DNA of 5,611 bases, taken from NCBI GenBank assembly GCA_009903905.1, contig WYEI01000155.1, positions 1 to 5,611 on the forward strand. Reading direction: 5' to 3'. A program made the position numbers and the translations under genes. Below, in pieces: positions 1 through 5,154 of this stretch. The DNA comes from Pyrobaculum sp. Lineage in GTDB: Archaea > Thermoproteota > Thermoprotei > Thermoproteales > Thermoproteaceae. The notes under the pieces were generated by a model. It did no database searches. It was not told the origin of the DNA and saw only the letters and a list, made by a program, of their open reading frames with translations. Position 1 is the first letter of the stretch. Each line of letters opens with the position of its first letter.

Positions 1-196
1 TAAACACCGTCTTGTTCCCCTCCTTCACGTAGTCCCTAATGGTGTGAAACCACGACTGGATGATCTCCTGCGTCGGGGCAAACGCCTCCAGGTCGTACTC
101 GTCCAAGTAGACATACGCCCCATGCTCCGCGATCTTCTTCACCGTCCCAATCACCAGCTCCCCCACGTCTGGAAACTCCTTCCTAACAAGTTTCAT
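1..196 (-). CDS. Translation initiation factor aIF2 alpha subunit, N-terminal part (runs off the window)
   Basis: This is the 5' end of a gene reading leftward out of the window; 65 residues are visible. The product begins MKLVRKEFPDVGELVIGTVK and continues with AEHGAYVYLDEYDLEAF and IRDYVKEGNK. That is the S1-type OB-fold beta-barrel at the N-terminus of archaeal IF2-alpha, including the GxVxxIxxxGAYVxLxEY pattern and the IRDxVKEG loop. In this family the alpha subunit joins beta and gamma in the factor that carries initiator Met-tRNA to the small ribosomal subunit. The ATG at 194-196 is the natural start: nothing like a Shine-Dalgarno site precedes it, but a TATA-like TTTTAAAC lies about 24 bp upstream, which fits a leaderless transcript. 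It follows rps27e by 38 bp; the order L44e, S27e, aIF2-alpha is a known crenarchaeal arrangement. The rest of the S1 domain and the C-terminal domains lie outside the window. Confidence 0.9.
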   Translation of the reverse strand, partial: MKLVRKEFPDVGELVIGTVKKIAEHGAYVYLDEYDLEAFAPTQEIIQSWFHTIRDYVKEGNKTVF

Positions 197-215
197 AGAG
201 GGGGATAAATGACGA

Positions 216-223
216 GTTTAAAA
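216..223 (-). promoter_or_regulatory. TATA box for the aIF2-alpha gene
   Basis: On the minus strand the sequence reads TTTTAAAC, centred about 24 bp before the ATG at 196 and inside the 38-bp gap after rps27e. That spacing would put transcription initiation at or next to the start codon, so the gene could have its own leaderless promoter in addition to any read-through from rpl44e. It is called from sequence and spacing only. Confidence 0.5.
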
Positions 224-234
224 CCTAAACGGAG

Positions 235-438
235 CTACTCCAGGGCTTTAACCACGTGCCCCGCCAGCCTTACCTTTCCGCCTGTGGGCTGGGCCAAGAC
301 GCGGCCGCAGACTAGGCACCGCACCACCATGGCGGCGTGGGAGAAGGTGACCTGCTCGTTGCCGCAGTCGGGGCATCTGATCTTTACAAACCTGGAGCGG
401 GGCTGGGGGATTAAGACCTTGCTGAACCTGGGGGGCAT
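235..438 (-). CDS. rps27e: Small-subunit ribosomal protein S27e
   Basis: A 67-residue protein that matches the short archaeal form of S27e, a zinc-binding protein of the small ribosomal subunit. Two Cys-x2-Cys pairs, C22/C25 (RCPDCGNEQ) and C41/C44 (RCLVCGRVL), form a four-cysteine zinc ribbon. They are followed by the family's LAxPTGGKxR segment near residues 48-57. The N-terminus is basic ([15 protein letters not shown]), as expected for an RNA-binding protein. The ATG lies 1 bp after the L44e stop codon, so translation is probably coupled to L44e; the GGTGGAG-like run at the end of L44e could serve as the ribosome binding site. All key cysteines are present and the length is normal. Confidence 0.95.
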   Translation of the reverse strand: MPPRFSKVLIPQPRSRFVKIRCPDCGNEQVTFSHAAMVVRCLVCGRVLAQPTGGKVRLAGHVVKALE

Positions 439-439
439 G

Positions 440-715
440 TTACACCAGCTCCACCTTCTTCATCCTCCCCAAGCTCTTAATCATCTTGTAGCCGCATTTG
501 CTACACGTGAAGACCAGAGTCACCTTCTTGTTGATTTTGGCGAAGCGCTTCTGCTTGGGCTTGGGCGAGGAGCCGTAGCCCTTCAGCTTCCTCTCGTATC
601 TCCTCTGGCCCTCCGCCAGGGTGCGTCTCTGCCCCGCGTGGTAGTTCGACACGCTGTGCTTCGTGTAGGCGTTGCAACGGGGGCAGTATATGTTAACTGA
701 TTTAGGGAACCTCAC
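440..715 (-). CDS. rpl44e: Large-subunit ribosomal protein L44e
   Basis: A 91-residue basic protein of the L44e (eukaryotic L36a/L44) family, part of the large ribosomal subunit near the E site. Visible family marks are [11 protein letters not shown] at residues 10-20 (C11, C14), the basic central stretch [18 protein letters not shown], and FTCSKCGYK at 69-77 (C71, C74), together making the zinc site. The start is GTG at 713-715. An ATG at 721-723 is in another frame and hits a stop after three codons. The GTG lies 25 bp from a TATA box, so a leaderless mRNA is likely. It is the first gene of the cluster leading into S27e. Its promoter lies inside the left copy of a direct repeat that flanks the neighbouring insertion. 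Confidence 0.95.
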   Translation of the reverse strand: MRFPKSVNIYCPRCNAYTKHSVSNYHAGQRRTLAEGQRRYERKLKGYGSSPKPKQKRFAKINKKVTLVFTCSKCGYKMIKSLGRMKKVELV

Positions 716-726
716 GGCGCCATCTA

Positions 727-755
727 AAAGAAGGTGTAAATAAACTTTACGCGCT
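727..755. repeat. Left 29-bp direct repeat (candidate attachment or target-duplication site)
   Basis: This segment matches 5236-5264 in the same orientation at 26 of 29 positions. The last 18 bases (aaataaactttacgcgct, 738-755) are identical. The three differences (731, 732, 737) are all transitions. It contains the L44e TATA box. In the minus-strand gins51 frame the identical core still encodes Ser-Ala-stop, the last two residues and stop codon of gins51, although the rest of gins51 is 4.5 kb away. This supports a duplicated junction sequence. Confidence 0.8.
737..744 (-). promoter_or_regulatory. TATA box for rpl44e, inside the left direct repeat
   Basis: On the minus strand this reads TTTATTTA, centred 25 bp before the GTG start of L44e, the spacing of a leaderless crenarchaeal promoter. 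It belongs to the repeat shared with 5236-5264. Transcription of the L44e cluster therefore seems to depend on a sequence that was duplicated, or retained, when the adjacent block was inserted. Confidence 0.65.
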
Positions 756-758
756 TAT

Positions 759-769
759 CTTCCCGGCGG
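759..769 (+). repeat. Left imperfect inverted repeat just inside the direct repeat
   Basis: cttcccggcgg begins 3 bp inside the end of the left direct repeat. It pairs at 9 of 11 positions with the reverse complement of 5229-5239. It may be a terminal recognition sequence of the inserted block. The repeat is short and GC-rich, so coincidence remains possible. Confidence 0.4.
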
Positions 770-815
770 TTTAATTGACGCATTTCCCGTAGCTAGATAC
801 ATAGCCGCAGAAAAC

Positions 816-908
816 ATGGGCTTTCCAGTGCGCCATTATCGCCAGACGGAGGTGGAGAAAGCTGTGGCATTGGAGAAGTGTATGATGTTTGAGATTATAA
901 ACCTCTAA
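816..908 (+). pseudogene. Short ORF of 30 codons, probable gene remnant, unknown function
   Basis: The frame from ATG 816 encodes a 30-residue peptide beginning MGFPVRHYRQTEVEKAVALE and ending MMFEIINL. The amphipathic, charged middle looks like real protein rather than random sequence. The same frame is open upstream to 744, through the end of the left direct repeat, with no ATG, so this may be the surviving end of a longer gene cut at the element boundary. No strong ribosome binding site or correctly spaced TATA box is visible. I do not recognise the family. It is the only plausible plus-strand coding sequence in the 756-1051 interval. Confidence 0.3.
894..901 (+). promoter_or_regulatory. 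TATA box upstream of the candidate sRNA
   Basis: attataaa lies 25 bp, centre to start, before the C box at 923, the spacing expected between an archaeal TATA box and its transcription start. It overlaps the end of the small ORF at 816-908. Its value depends on the sRNA call. Confidence 0.4.
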
Positions 909-920
909 AAAGGCACGTCG

Positions 921-975
921 GCGTGATGACAAGGCATTTGTGGCGGTCGATGGCCGACGCTGGAACGGCTGACTT
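921..975 (+). ncRNA. Candidate C/D-box guide sRNA
   Basis: A perfect C box (GTGATGA, 923-929) is followed 39 nt later by a D box (CTGA, 969-972). The C-to-D span is 50 nt, the usual size of crenarchaeal C/D-box sRNAs. A TATA box (attataaa) lies 25 bp upstream of the C box and TTTT follows the D box at 974-977. A possible degenerate C' box is CGATGG at 948-953; no convincing D' box is seen. If real, the segment just before the D box (GCTGGAACGG) would guide 2'-O-methylation of a U in an RNA containing CCGUUCCAGC by the box+5 rule. Such RNAs are abundant in Pyrobaculum, but boxes this short also arise by chance, and the weak internal boxes argue for caution. Confidence 0.35.
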
Positions 976-1032
976 TTGAATAGATGCGTTATCTACGCCG
1001 TTGATGAGGCGAGGTGCCGCACTCCTTGGACG

Positions 1033-1050
1033 TGCGCCGCAGGCGGCGCA
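1033..1050. repeat. Perfect GC-rich palindrome next to the PaRep2b stop codon
   Basis: TGCGCCGCAGGCGGCGCA has two perfectly complementary 8-base arms around AG, and would fold as a 7-bp stem with a 4-nt loop. It starts 1 bp after the PaRep2b stop codon (1052-1054, minus strand). It could protect or define the 3' end of that mRNA. No T-run follows on the minus strand, so it is not a typical archaeal terminator. Confidence 0.5.
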
Positions 1051-1051
1051 T

Positions 1052-4000
1052 TCACCGGCTCGTCTCCTCCAGCCATCTCGCGACGGCGTCTGCAAGTTCG
1101 GCAAAGCGTCTGAAGCCTTCTAGATGTGACCTGCCGCACACGAGCTCTATGATGCCGTCGCTTCTCCGGCGTATCTTTGGCTTTACGCCAGTCAGCGCCT
1201 CTACCACGGCGGCAAGTCTCTCCGCGTCAGTCTCCTCGCTGACATAGGCGAAGCCCTTAGCCGCGTTGTTATTTCCATACCTGCCAAACGTAATCGCGTA
1301 CTCACGCCTTACGCCGTCAACCTCCGCCGTTATCCTAATCCTCAGCAACTTCTTGCCGCTTCTGCCCTCATCGAACTCGGCTCCTCCGCTGATAATGTTT
1401 ACCACGTACTTCTTGCCGTCCACCTCGACCTCCTTCTTAAAGCCCTCCAGCCTTAGAGAGCCTCTCTCCTTGCCCTCCTTCACGATCTCTTTGACCTTTT
1501 CACAGACGGCGTCGCCCTCCTCCTCGGCCCTCTGGAGTATGTACTCCACGAAATCTGCCGCCAGCCTCCTCTGCTGTTCATCCTTGCCGTATACCGAGAG
1601 GAACGCGGCATGCGCTAAGCCCTCCCTACGGATATACACGTAACCTTCGCGGCCCTCCTCCGGCATCTTGACCGTGAAGTGGGTGCCTTTCACGAGACCC
1701 ATGTTCTCAAGCCGCTGTGCCTCCCGCTGTATGCTGTTGAGGTTGGTGGAGCCGAATTTAACCTCAAGCGCGCCGCTACGCGCCAGCCGCACTTCGTATT
1801 TCGGCCACCCCTCCATCAACACGCGGCCCTTCTCCAGCCTCTCAAGCCAGCCTTCAGCCTTGCTGGCGTCTATCCAGTGGTTCTTGCGCGCTACCTTGAC
1901 GACCTCGGCGATGGCTTTTCTGAGCTCCTCGCGCCCAGCCGCAAGCCTGTCGGTGGCGACTCTGACATACCAGGTATCTCTACTGCCTTCTTTCTTCACC
2001 TCTGCACTGACGCCTGCCAGCTTCAATAGCCGGGCCGCGAGTTCGGCGCGGCTCCGGTTCGACGAGGCGAATTCGAGTATGATCGTGTTCTCGCGCAGAT
2101 ATACGTTGTACTTAACGGCGGCGCCGCTCACCGATATGGTCACGTCGGCGGCGACGGGGCCGTCCTCAGTCCTCCTCCTCAGTCCCTCCCAGCTGACGCT
2201 GAGCCCTTCGGCTCTCAGCTCCACGGCTTCAGCCAGCTTGTGGTTAATAATTCTTTCATCCCCCTCAAGCAGAGGAGACCCGTAGAGGAAGTAGAGACCG
2301 GCCAGCCTGGCGGCATTACCGCCGGACACAATTACTCTGTGCTCACTCCCGACCCCCAGCACCTTTGCCTCTATGCCGTGTGCCGCGAAGGCGGCTTTCC
2401 AGAGCAGGGCGATTTCGCGCTTGCCGCTGGCCAGCACGACTTTCTTCATCGCCGCAGACACGTACCCGTCACCGCCTATGGCTCCGGAGGCCACAGCGGC
2501 GAAGTACCTCAGCGTTGCTTCGTTCACGCCCAGCCTCTCCGCCTGGATAAGCAGAAGGGCAGGCGCGACGACCTCCCTCGCGATTTTGTCGTCGTTTAGC
2601 CTATCCCTCAGCGCCTCTAGCTCGCTCCGGACCTCCTCGCCCAGCCGCTTCACGGTTGCGTCCACAACGATGCCCCAGTGGTCAGCAACCCACTGCTTCA
2701 ATCCTTCCCAGCTCTTCACGTGCATGAGGTCCTCCAGTCCCGCATTGGTTCCCAGCATGTGGAGCCACCCGCCCTCCGCGCTTCTTCTGATAGCCTCGTC
2801 GAGCTTCTCAAGAGAGGTGTAGGCGTGGAACTGCAGCTTCGGCCCCTCAAGAGTCAAGCCCACGCGGAGCACTGTAATGTCAGACCAGTCGAACAGAGCG
2901 TGGGTCTCAGCCAACTGCCACAGGTGGGAGGTGCTCATCTGCAACAGCCCTCCACTTATCGCCACGTCGGAGTTAACCCAGCCCAGCATGTAGAGGAGGC
3001 GGTCCTCCACGGGTAGTCGCTCCTTAACCTCCTCCGCCGCCTTCATCCCCGCCTCAAGCTCCTGCCCAAAGAACTTCTGCCCCCTCTCCACGTCGATGTC
3101 TAGAATATAGACTATGCCCTTCCCCTCTCCCACCTCCCTAATGCTTAGCTTTACGCCTTCAAGCTCGACGAGTTTGCCGCCCTCCTCAAGTCTGTAGAGC
3201 CTAAACACGTAAGACGACTCGTTTTCCCCCTCAAGCATCAGCGTCAGCTCGCCGCCCTTTACGAGCTCCTCGACGAAGCTGTGGTAGTGGTTGGCGCCGG
3301 GTTTTAGGAAGAGGCGGCGGAGGGCCTCAGCCACCACCTCCTCCACCGCCACCGGCCTCTCCACCCCCGCCCTCTCGGCCTTGTCGTACGCCGTAATCGG
3401 CGCGTAGTAGAGGAGCCAAGCCGACCCGCCCACCTCAAGCCAATACCCAGCCGCTATGCCGAAGGCGCTACGCCTGCCCAGCGCGTATTCCCTATACGCG
3501 ATTAGAGCGGCGTAAGCCTTCGTGCCGAAGTTCACGTCGGTGAACTTAGAGAGCTCTGCCTGTTCCGTCTCAACCAGCCCTCTTGCCTTGCCCTCCTCGA
3601 CGTTAAGGTCTCCCACACCGTACCTGTGCGCATATTCGTTCAGATTCCTCCTGAGAGTTCTCAAGGCTTCTTCGAAGGCCGTCTCCTCTTCCTCGGTCAG
3701 CTGTTTTATCTGTTTGAGGTCCGCCACGTATACAACCTTCTTAAACGGCTCCTCCCCCACCACTACCCTCTGCACCACCTTTTCACGCGCTTCCACGTCC
3801 TTTCTGTAGACGTCGAAGGCCTCCTCCAGCGCGAGTGCCGCGTAGAAGAGAGCCCTCTTCTTCCCCTCGTCAAGTTCTCTATACGTCTTGCTGTGAATAA
3901 GCCTCCTCTCCTCAGAAGGTCTCGGCATAATCAACACCCTCAAAGACTCCCAAGGCTCCGCCAGCTTCACCCTCCCGGCGTTAGCGTCCCTGGCGATTTT

Positions 4001-4498
4001 CTTGAACTTCTCGTAGGGGTCAGGGGCCTCCCTAAGCATTTTAAACGCCTCCTCCCGCGGATGCTCCCTAACACCGGCGGGTATAAACGGCGTCAGAGAC
4101 GCCGCATACGCCAGCTTATCGAGCTCAATCAAACCCCAAATGTTCAACGCAACCGACAACGCAACCACCCCAGCCGCCACAGCCGCCATCAAGAAGAGAT
4201 ACGCCTTGTGTTCATCCACCCAAGCCAACATCCTCACCACCGCCTCCACAAACAGCTCAACAAGGCGCTGGACAGTTATCCTGACATGTTCGAACACATC
4301 CTTCGCCGCCTCATACAGCGCCTTGGCGGCTTTCCGCACATACTCAACAGCCTCCCTAAACCGGCCCACCTCCACAAGCGCCACAGCCGAGGCAACAGAG
4401 GAAACAACAGCCTCCGAGTAGAGGCCGCTGTATACAGAATAAAGCGCTACCGAGAGCCGGGCTGAGGCGGCTGCTCCGCGTCTACGCCACACCCCCAT
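1052..4498 (-). CDS. PaRep2b family protein, full-length, with LAGLIDADG-like region
   Basis: An uninterrupted 1148-residue product recognised as PaRep2b by segments such as DDKIAREVVAPALLLIQAER, the SGAIGGDGYV region, GWPKYEVRL and the C-terminal HLEGFRRFAELADAVARWLE. Family function is unknown, and many members are described as frameshifted, so an intact copy is notable. Residues 1-98 are helical and charged. Residues 99-121 (AYLFLMAAVAAGVVALSVAL) form one clear membrane segment, with a weaker hydrophobic stretch at 122-142. Residues 140-330 are rich in charged helices. SGAIGGDGYV at 671-680 resembles a LAGLIDADG motif with one acidic residue kept. About four helix-strand-strand-helix units follow, near 695-740, 816-862, 922-966 and 1090-1134. 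I chose ATG 4498; an in-frame TTG six codons upstream is possible. It is divergent from two small plus-strand genes. A homing-endonuclease origin is inference; with the membrane segment, other roles are open. Confidence 0.9.
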   Translation of the reverse strand: MGVWRRRGAAASARLSVALYSVYSGLYSEAVVSSVASAVALVEVGRFREAVEYVRKAAKALYEAAKDVFEHVRITVQRLVELFVEAVVRMLAWVDEHKAYLFLMAAVAAGVVALSVALNIWGLIELDKLAYAASLTPFIPAGVREHPREEAFKMLREAPDPYEKFKKIARDANAGRVKLAEPWESLRVLIMPRPSEERRLIHSKTYRELDEGKKRALFYAALALEEAFDVYRKDVEAREKVVQRVVVGEEPFKKVVYVADLKQIKQLTEEEETAFEEALRTLRRNLNEYAHRYGVGDLNVEEGKARGLVETEQAELSKFTDVNFGTKAYAALIAYREYALGRRSAFGIAAGYWLEVGGSAWLLYYAPITAYDKAERAGVERPVAVEEVVAEALRRLFLKPGANHYHSFVEELVKGGELTLMLEGENESSYVFRLYRLEEGGKLVELEGVKLSIREVGEGKGIVYILDIDVERGQKFFGQELEAGMKAAEEVKERLPVEDRLLYMLGWVNSDVAISGGLLQMSTSHLWQLAETHALFDWSDITVLRVGLTLEGPKLQFHAYTSLEKLDEAIRRSAEGGWLHMLGTNAGLEDLMHVKSWEGLKQWVADHWGIVVDATVKRLGEEVRSELEALRDRLNDDKIAREVVAPALLLIQAERLGVNEATLRYFAAVASGAIGGDGYVSAAMKKVVLASGKREIALLWKAAFAAHGIEAKVLGVGSEHRVIVSGGNAARLAGLYFLYGSPLLEGDERIINHKLAEAVELRAEGLSVSWEGLRRRTEDGPVAADVTISVSGAAVKYNVYLRENTIILEFASSNRSRAELAARLLKLAGVSAEVKKEGSRDTWYVRVATDRLAAGREELRKAIAEVVKVARKNHWIDASKAEGWLERLEKGRVLMEGWPKYEVRLARSGALEVKFGSTNLNSIQREAQRLENMGLVKGTHFTVKMPEEGREGYVYIRREGLAHAAFLSVYGKDEQQRRLAADFVEYILQRAEEEGDAVCEKVKEIVKEGKERGSLRLEGFKKEVEVDGKKYVVNIISGGAEFDEGRSGKKLLRIRITAEVDGVRREYAITFGRYGNNNAAKGFAYVSEETDAERLAAVVEALTGVKPKIRRRSDGIIELVCGRSHLEGFRRFAELADAVARWLEETSR

Positions 4499-4504
4499 GC
4501 GCCA

Positions 4505-4523
4505 GTTTAAAAACAACTATACG
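4505..4523. promoter_or_regulatory. Divergent promoter region between PaRep2b and the small-gene pair
   Basis: The 59-bp gap between divergent starts contains tttaaaaac (4506-4514) and ctatacg (4517-4523). On the minus strand CGTATAG is centred about 22 bp before the PaRep2b ATG and could serve it as a leaderless promoter. On the plus strand TTTAAAA would place a start near 4535, leaving a leader of about 23 nt with purine-rich GAAGAGAG before the ATG at 4558. The two promoters would overlap physically, so expression of the two sides may be linked. Confidence 0.4.
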
Positions 4524-4557
4524 CAAAAGAAAACAGCCGAGAATTAGAAGAGAGACG

Positions 4558-4764
4558 ATGGAAAGGCTTAGGGAGCCGCCGGAGCCGGCTTTAGTCGTTA
4601 GGAGCGACCCGGTGGAGGAGCTTCTGAAGGAGTGGCCGGAGCTGGGGGCGTTTGGCACGGAGTGGGTGAGGAAGTGGCTGGATCTTAGGGAGAGGTTAAT
4701 TGAGATTGCCAAGACACTGCGCAGATACCCGTGGATGGTGGAGGTAGTGAGGCAGAGGCTATGA
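4558..4764 (+). CDS. Small helical protein, first gene of the pair divergent to PaRep2b (possibly PaRep2a-like)
   Basis: A 68-residue acidic/basic protein, predicted almost entirely helical. A proline-rich start (MERLREPPEPALVV) leads into helices around DPVEELLKEWPELGAFG and TEWVRKWLDLRERLIEIAKT, ending YPWMVEVVRQRL. It has no cysteines, membrane segment or signal peptide. The tryptophan and Leu/Ile spacing suggests a small helical bundle or an oligomerisation/partner-binding protein. The ATG follows a purine-rich GAAGAGAGACG stretch. The stop codon overlaps the next gene's start in ATGA, so the two are probably translated together. Its place beside PaRep2b suggests it belongs to the same repeat family group, and PaRep2a is a candidate name, but I cannot confirm this from memory of the family. 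No function is assigned. Confidence 0.65.
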   Translation: MERLREPPEPALVVRSDPVEELLKEWPELGAFGTEWVRKWLDLRERLIEIAKTLRRYPWMVEVVRQRL

Positions 4765-5000
4765 GCATTCTCCACCCCTACACGGTGGAGGCGTATGTGG
4801 CTAGAGAGGGGTCTGAGGTGTGCCTCTCCCTAAACCAACCGAGGGCGTACTGCGCCCAGAACGGCGCGGCGAGGGAGGTTAAGCTGGAGCTGGAATTTAA
4901 GCGATACGAGACATACGAGGAAAAGATTAGAGAGGTGTGCCGCCCCAAGGGCCTGCTGGCATTCACCACAGCGGCGAGAGAATACGTAAGACTACTCTAA
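4761..5000 (+). CDS. Small protein of unknown function, second gene of the pair, ATGA-coupled
   Basis: A 79-residue protein starting MSILHPYTVEAYVAREGSEV and ending LLAFTTAAREYVRLL. The ATG at 4761 overlaps the previous stop (ATGA). A GTG at 4731 would give a longer protein, but its 30 bases lie inside the preceding gene and encode low-complexity residues, so the ATG is preferred. GAGG just upstream may bind the ribosome. The first half looks like beta strands (VCLSLNQPRAYCAQ, REVKLELEFKRY) and the second like helices. The three cysteines are not arranged as a zinc site. A T-run terminator follows directly. I do not recognise the family; it could act with the 68-residue partner and PaRep2b. 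Confidence 0.6.
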   Translation: MSILHPYTVEAYVAREGSEVCLSLNQPRAYCAQNGAAREVKLELEFKRYETYEEKIREVCRPKGLLAFTTAAREYVRLL

Positions 5001-5003
5001 CCG

Positions 5004-5027
5004 TTTTTTCCTCCCCTTTATCTTTTT
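5004..5027 (+). terminator. T-run terminator after the small-gene pair
   Basis: Starting 3 bp after the stop codon at 5000, the plus strand is nearly pure pyrimidine with T6 (5004-5009), T3 (5017-5019) and T5 (5023-5027). Pyrimidine-rich T-runs without a required hairpin are the usual intrinsic terminators of archaea. This suggests the ORFs at 5047 onward are not transcribed with the pair. Confidence 0.7.
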
Positions 5028-5038
5028 GCATCAAAAAG
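5022..5038. repeat. Perfect inverted repeat at the terminator
   Basis: CTTTTTGCATCAAAAAG has two 7-base complementary arms around CAT. Its left arm is the last T-run of the plus-strand terminator. Its right arm gives a T5 on the minus strand, so it could stop transcription from both directions, including read-through from gins51. Confidence 0.5.
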
Positions 5039-5046
5039 CCGCCGCG

Positions 5047-5154
5047 TTGTGGCTGGCGTCGTTTAAAAAGCTGGGGCTTCTTACAAAGCTGGCTGAGGCG
5101 GCGGGGGCGACTACGGTTAGCATAAGGAAAGCCGCCGGGAGGGTGAGGGTATGA
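5047..5154 (+). pseudogene. Remnant of a small gene with a helix-turn-helix-like C-terminus
   Basis: This frame (open from 4990, with no ATG; TTG at 5047 or 5026) encodes a 35-residue C-terminus beginning LWLASFKKLGLLTKLAEAA and ending GATTVSIRKAAGRVRV. The segment LTKLAEAAGATTVSIRKAAG has the spacing and the central Ala-Gly turn of a helix-turn-helix, as in the LacI-type or resolvase-type DNA-binding helices; this is a resemblance only. It lies after a terminator and lacks a proper start, so it looks like the tail of a decayed gene. Its TGA stop overlaps an ATG (ATGA) opening the next small frame, so a single ancestral gene with a one-base frameshift is also possible. Confidence 0.35.

Noticed and set aside
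209..700. A 163-codon plus-strand frame across rps27e and rpl44e
   Set aside because: It is antisense to two clear ribosomal protein genes and its product has no family features.
980..994. Inverted repeat tagat/atcta near the left end
   Set aside because: Five-base arms are too short to distinguish from chance, and no partner site was found.
895..1104. A 69-codon minus-strand frame overlapping the end of PaRep2b
   Set aside because: It overlaps PaRep2b out of frame and its CAAC region comes from the GC palindrome. There is no promoter or family resemblance, and it also overlaps the candidate sRNA on the other strand.
1668..2285. A 205-codon plus-strand open frame opposite PaRep2b
   Set aside because: Ser/Leu/Ala-rich antisense translation with no motif; a shadow of the real minus-strand gene.
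3626..4465. A 279-codon plus-strand open frame opposite the PaRep2b N-terminal part
   Set aside because: It is fully antisense to a recognised protein-coding gene. Its translation is rich in His, Arg, Pro and Gln with no sensible domain, and the openness follows from the G/T-ending codons of PaRep2b.
4731..4760. GTG at 4731 as the start of the second small gene, adding ten residues
   Set aside because: The extension lies wholly inside the preceding gene and is Gly/Glu-rich filler. The ATG at 4761 makes a standard ATGA coupling.
4482..4775. A 97-codon minus-strand frame across the divergent region and the 68-residue gene
   Set aside because: Ser/Leu-rich antisense product that would cover the divergent promoter; the plus-strand pair with its ATGA overlap and terminator is far more convincing.
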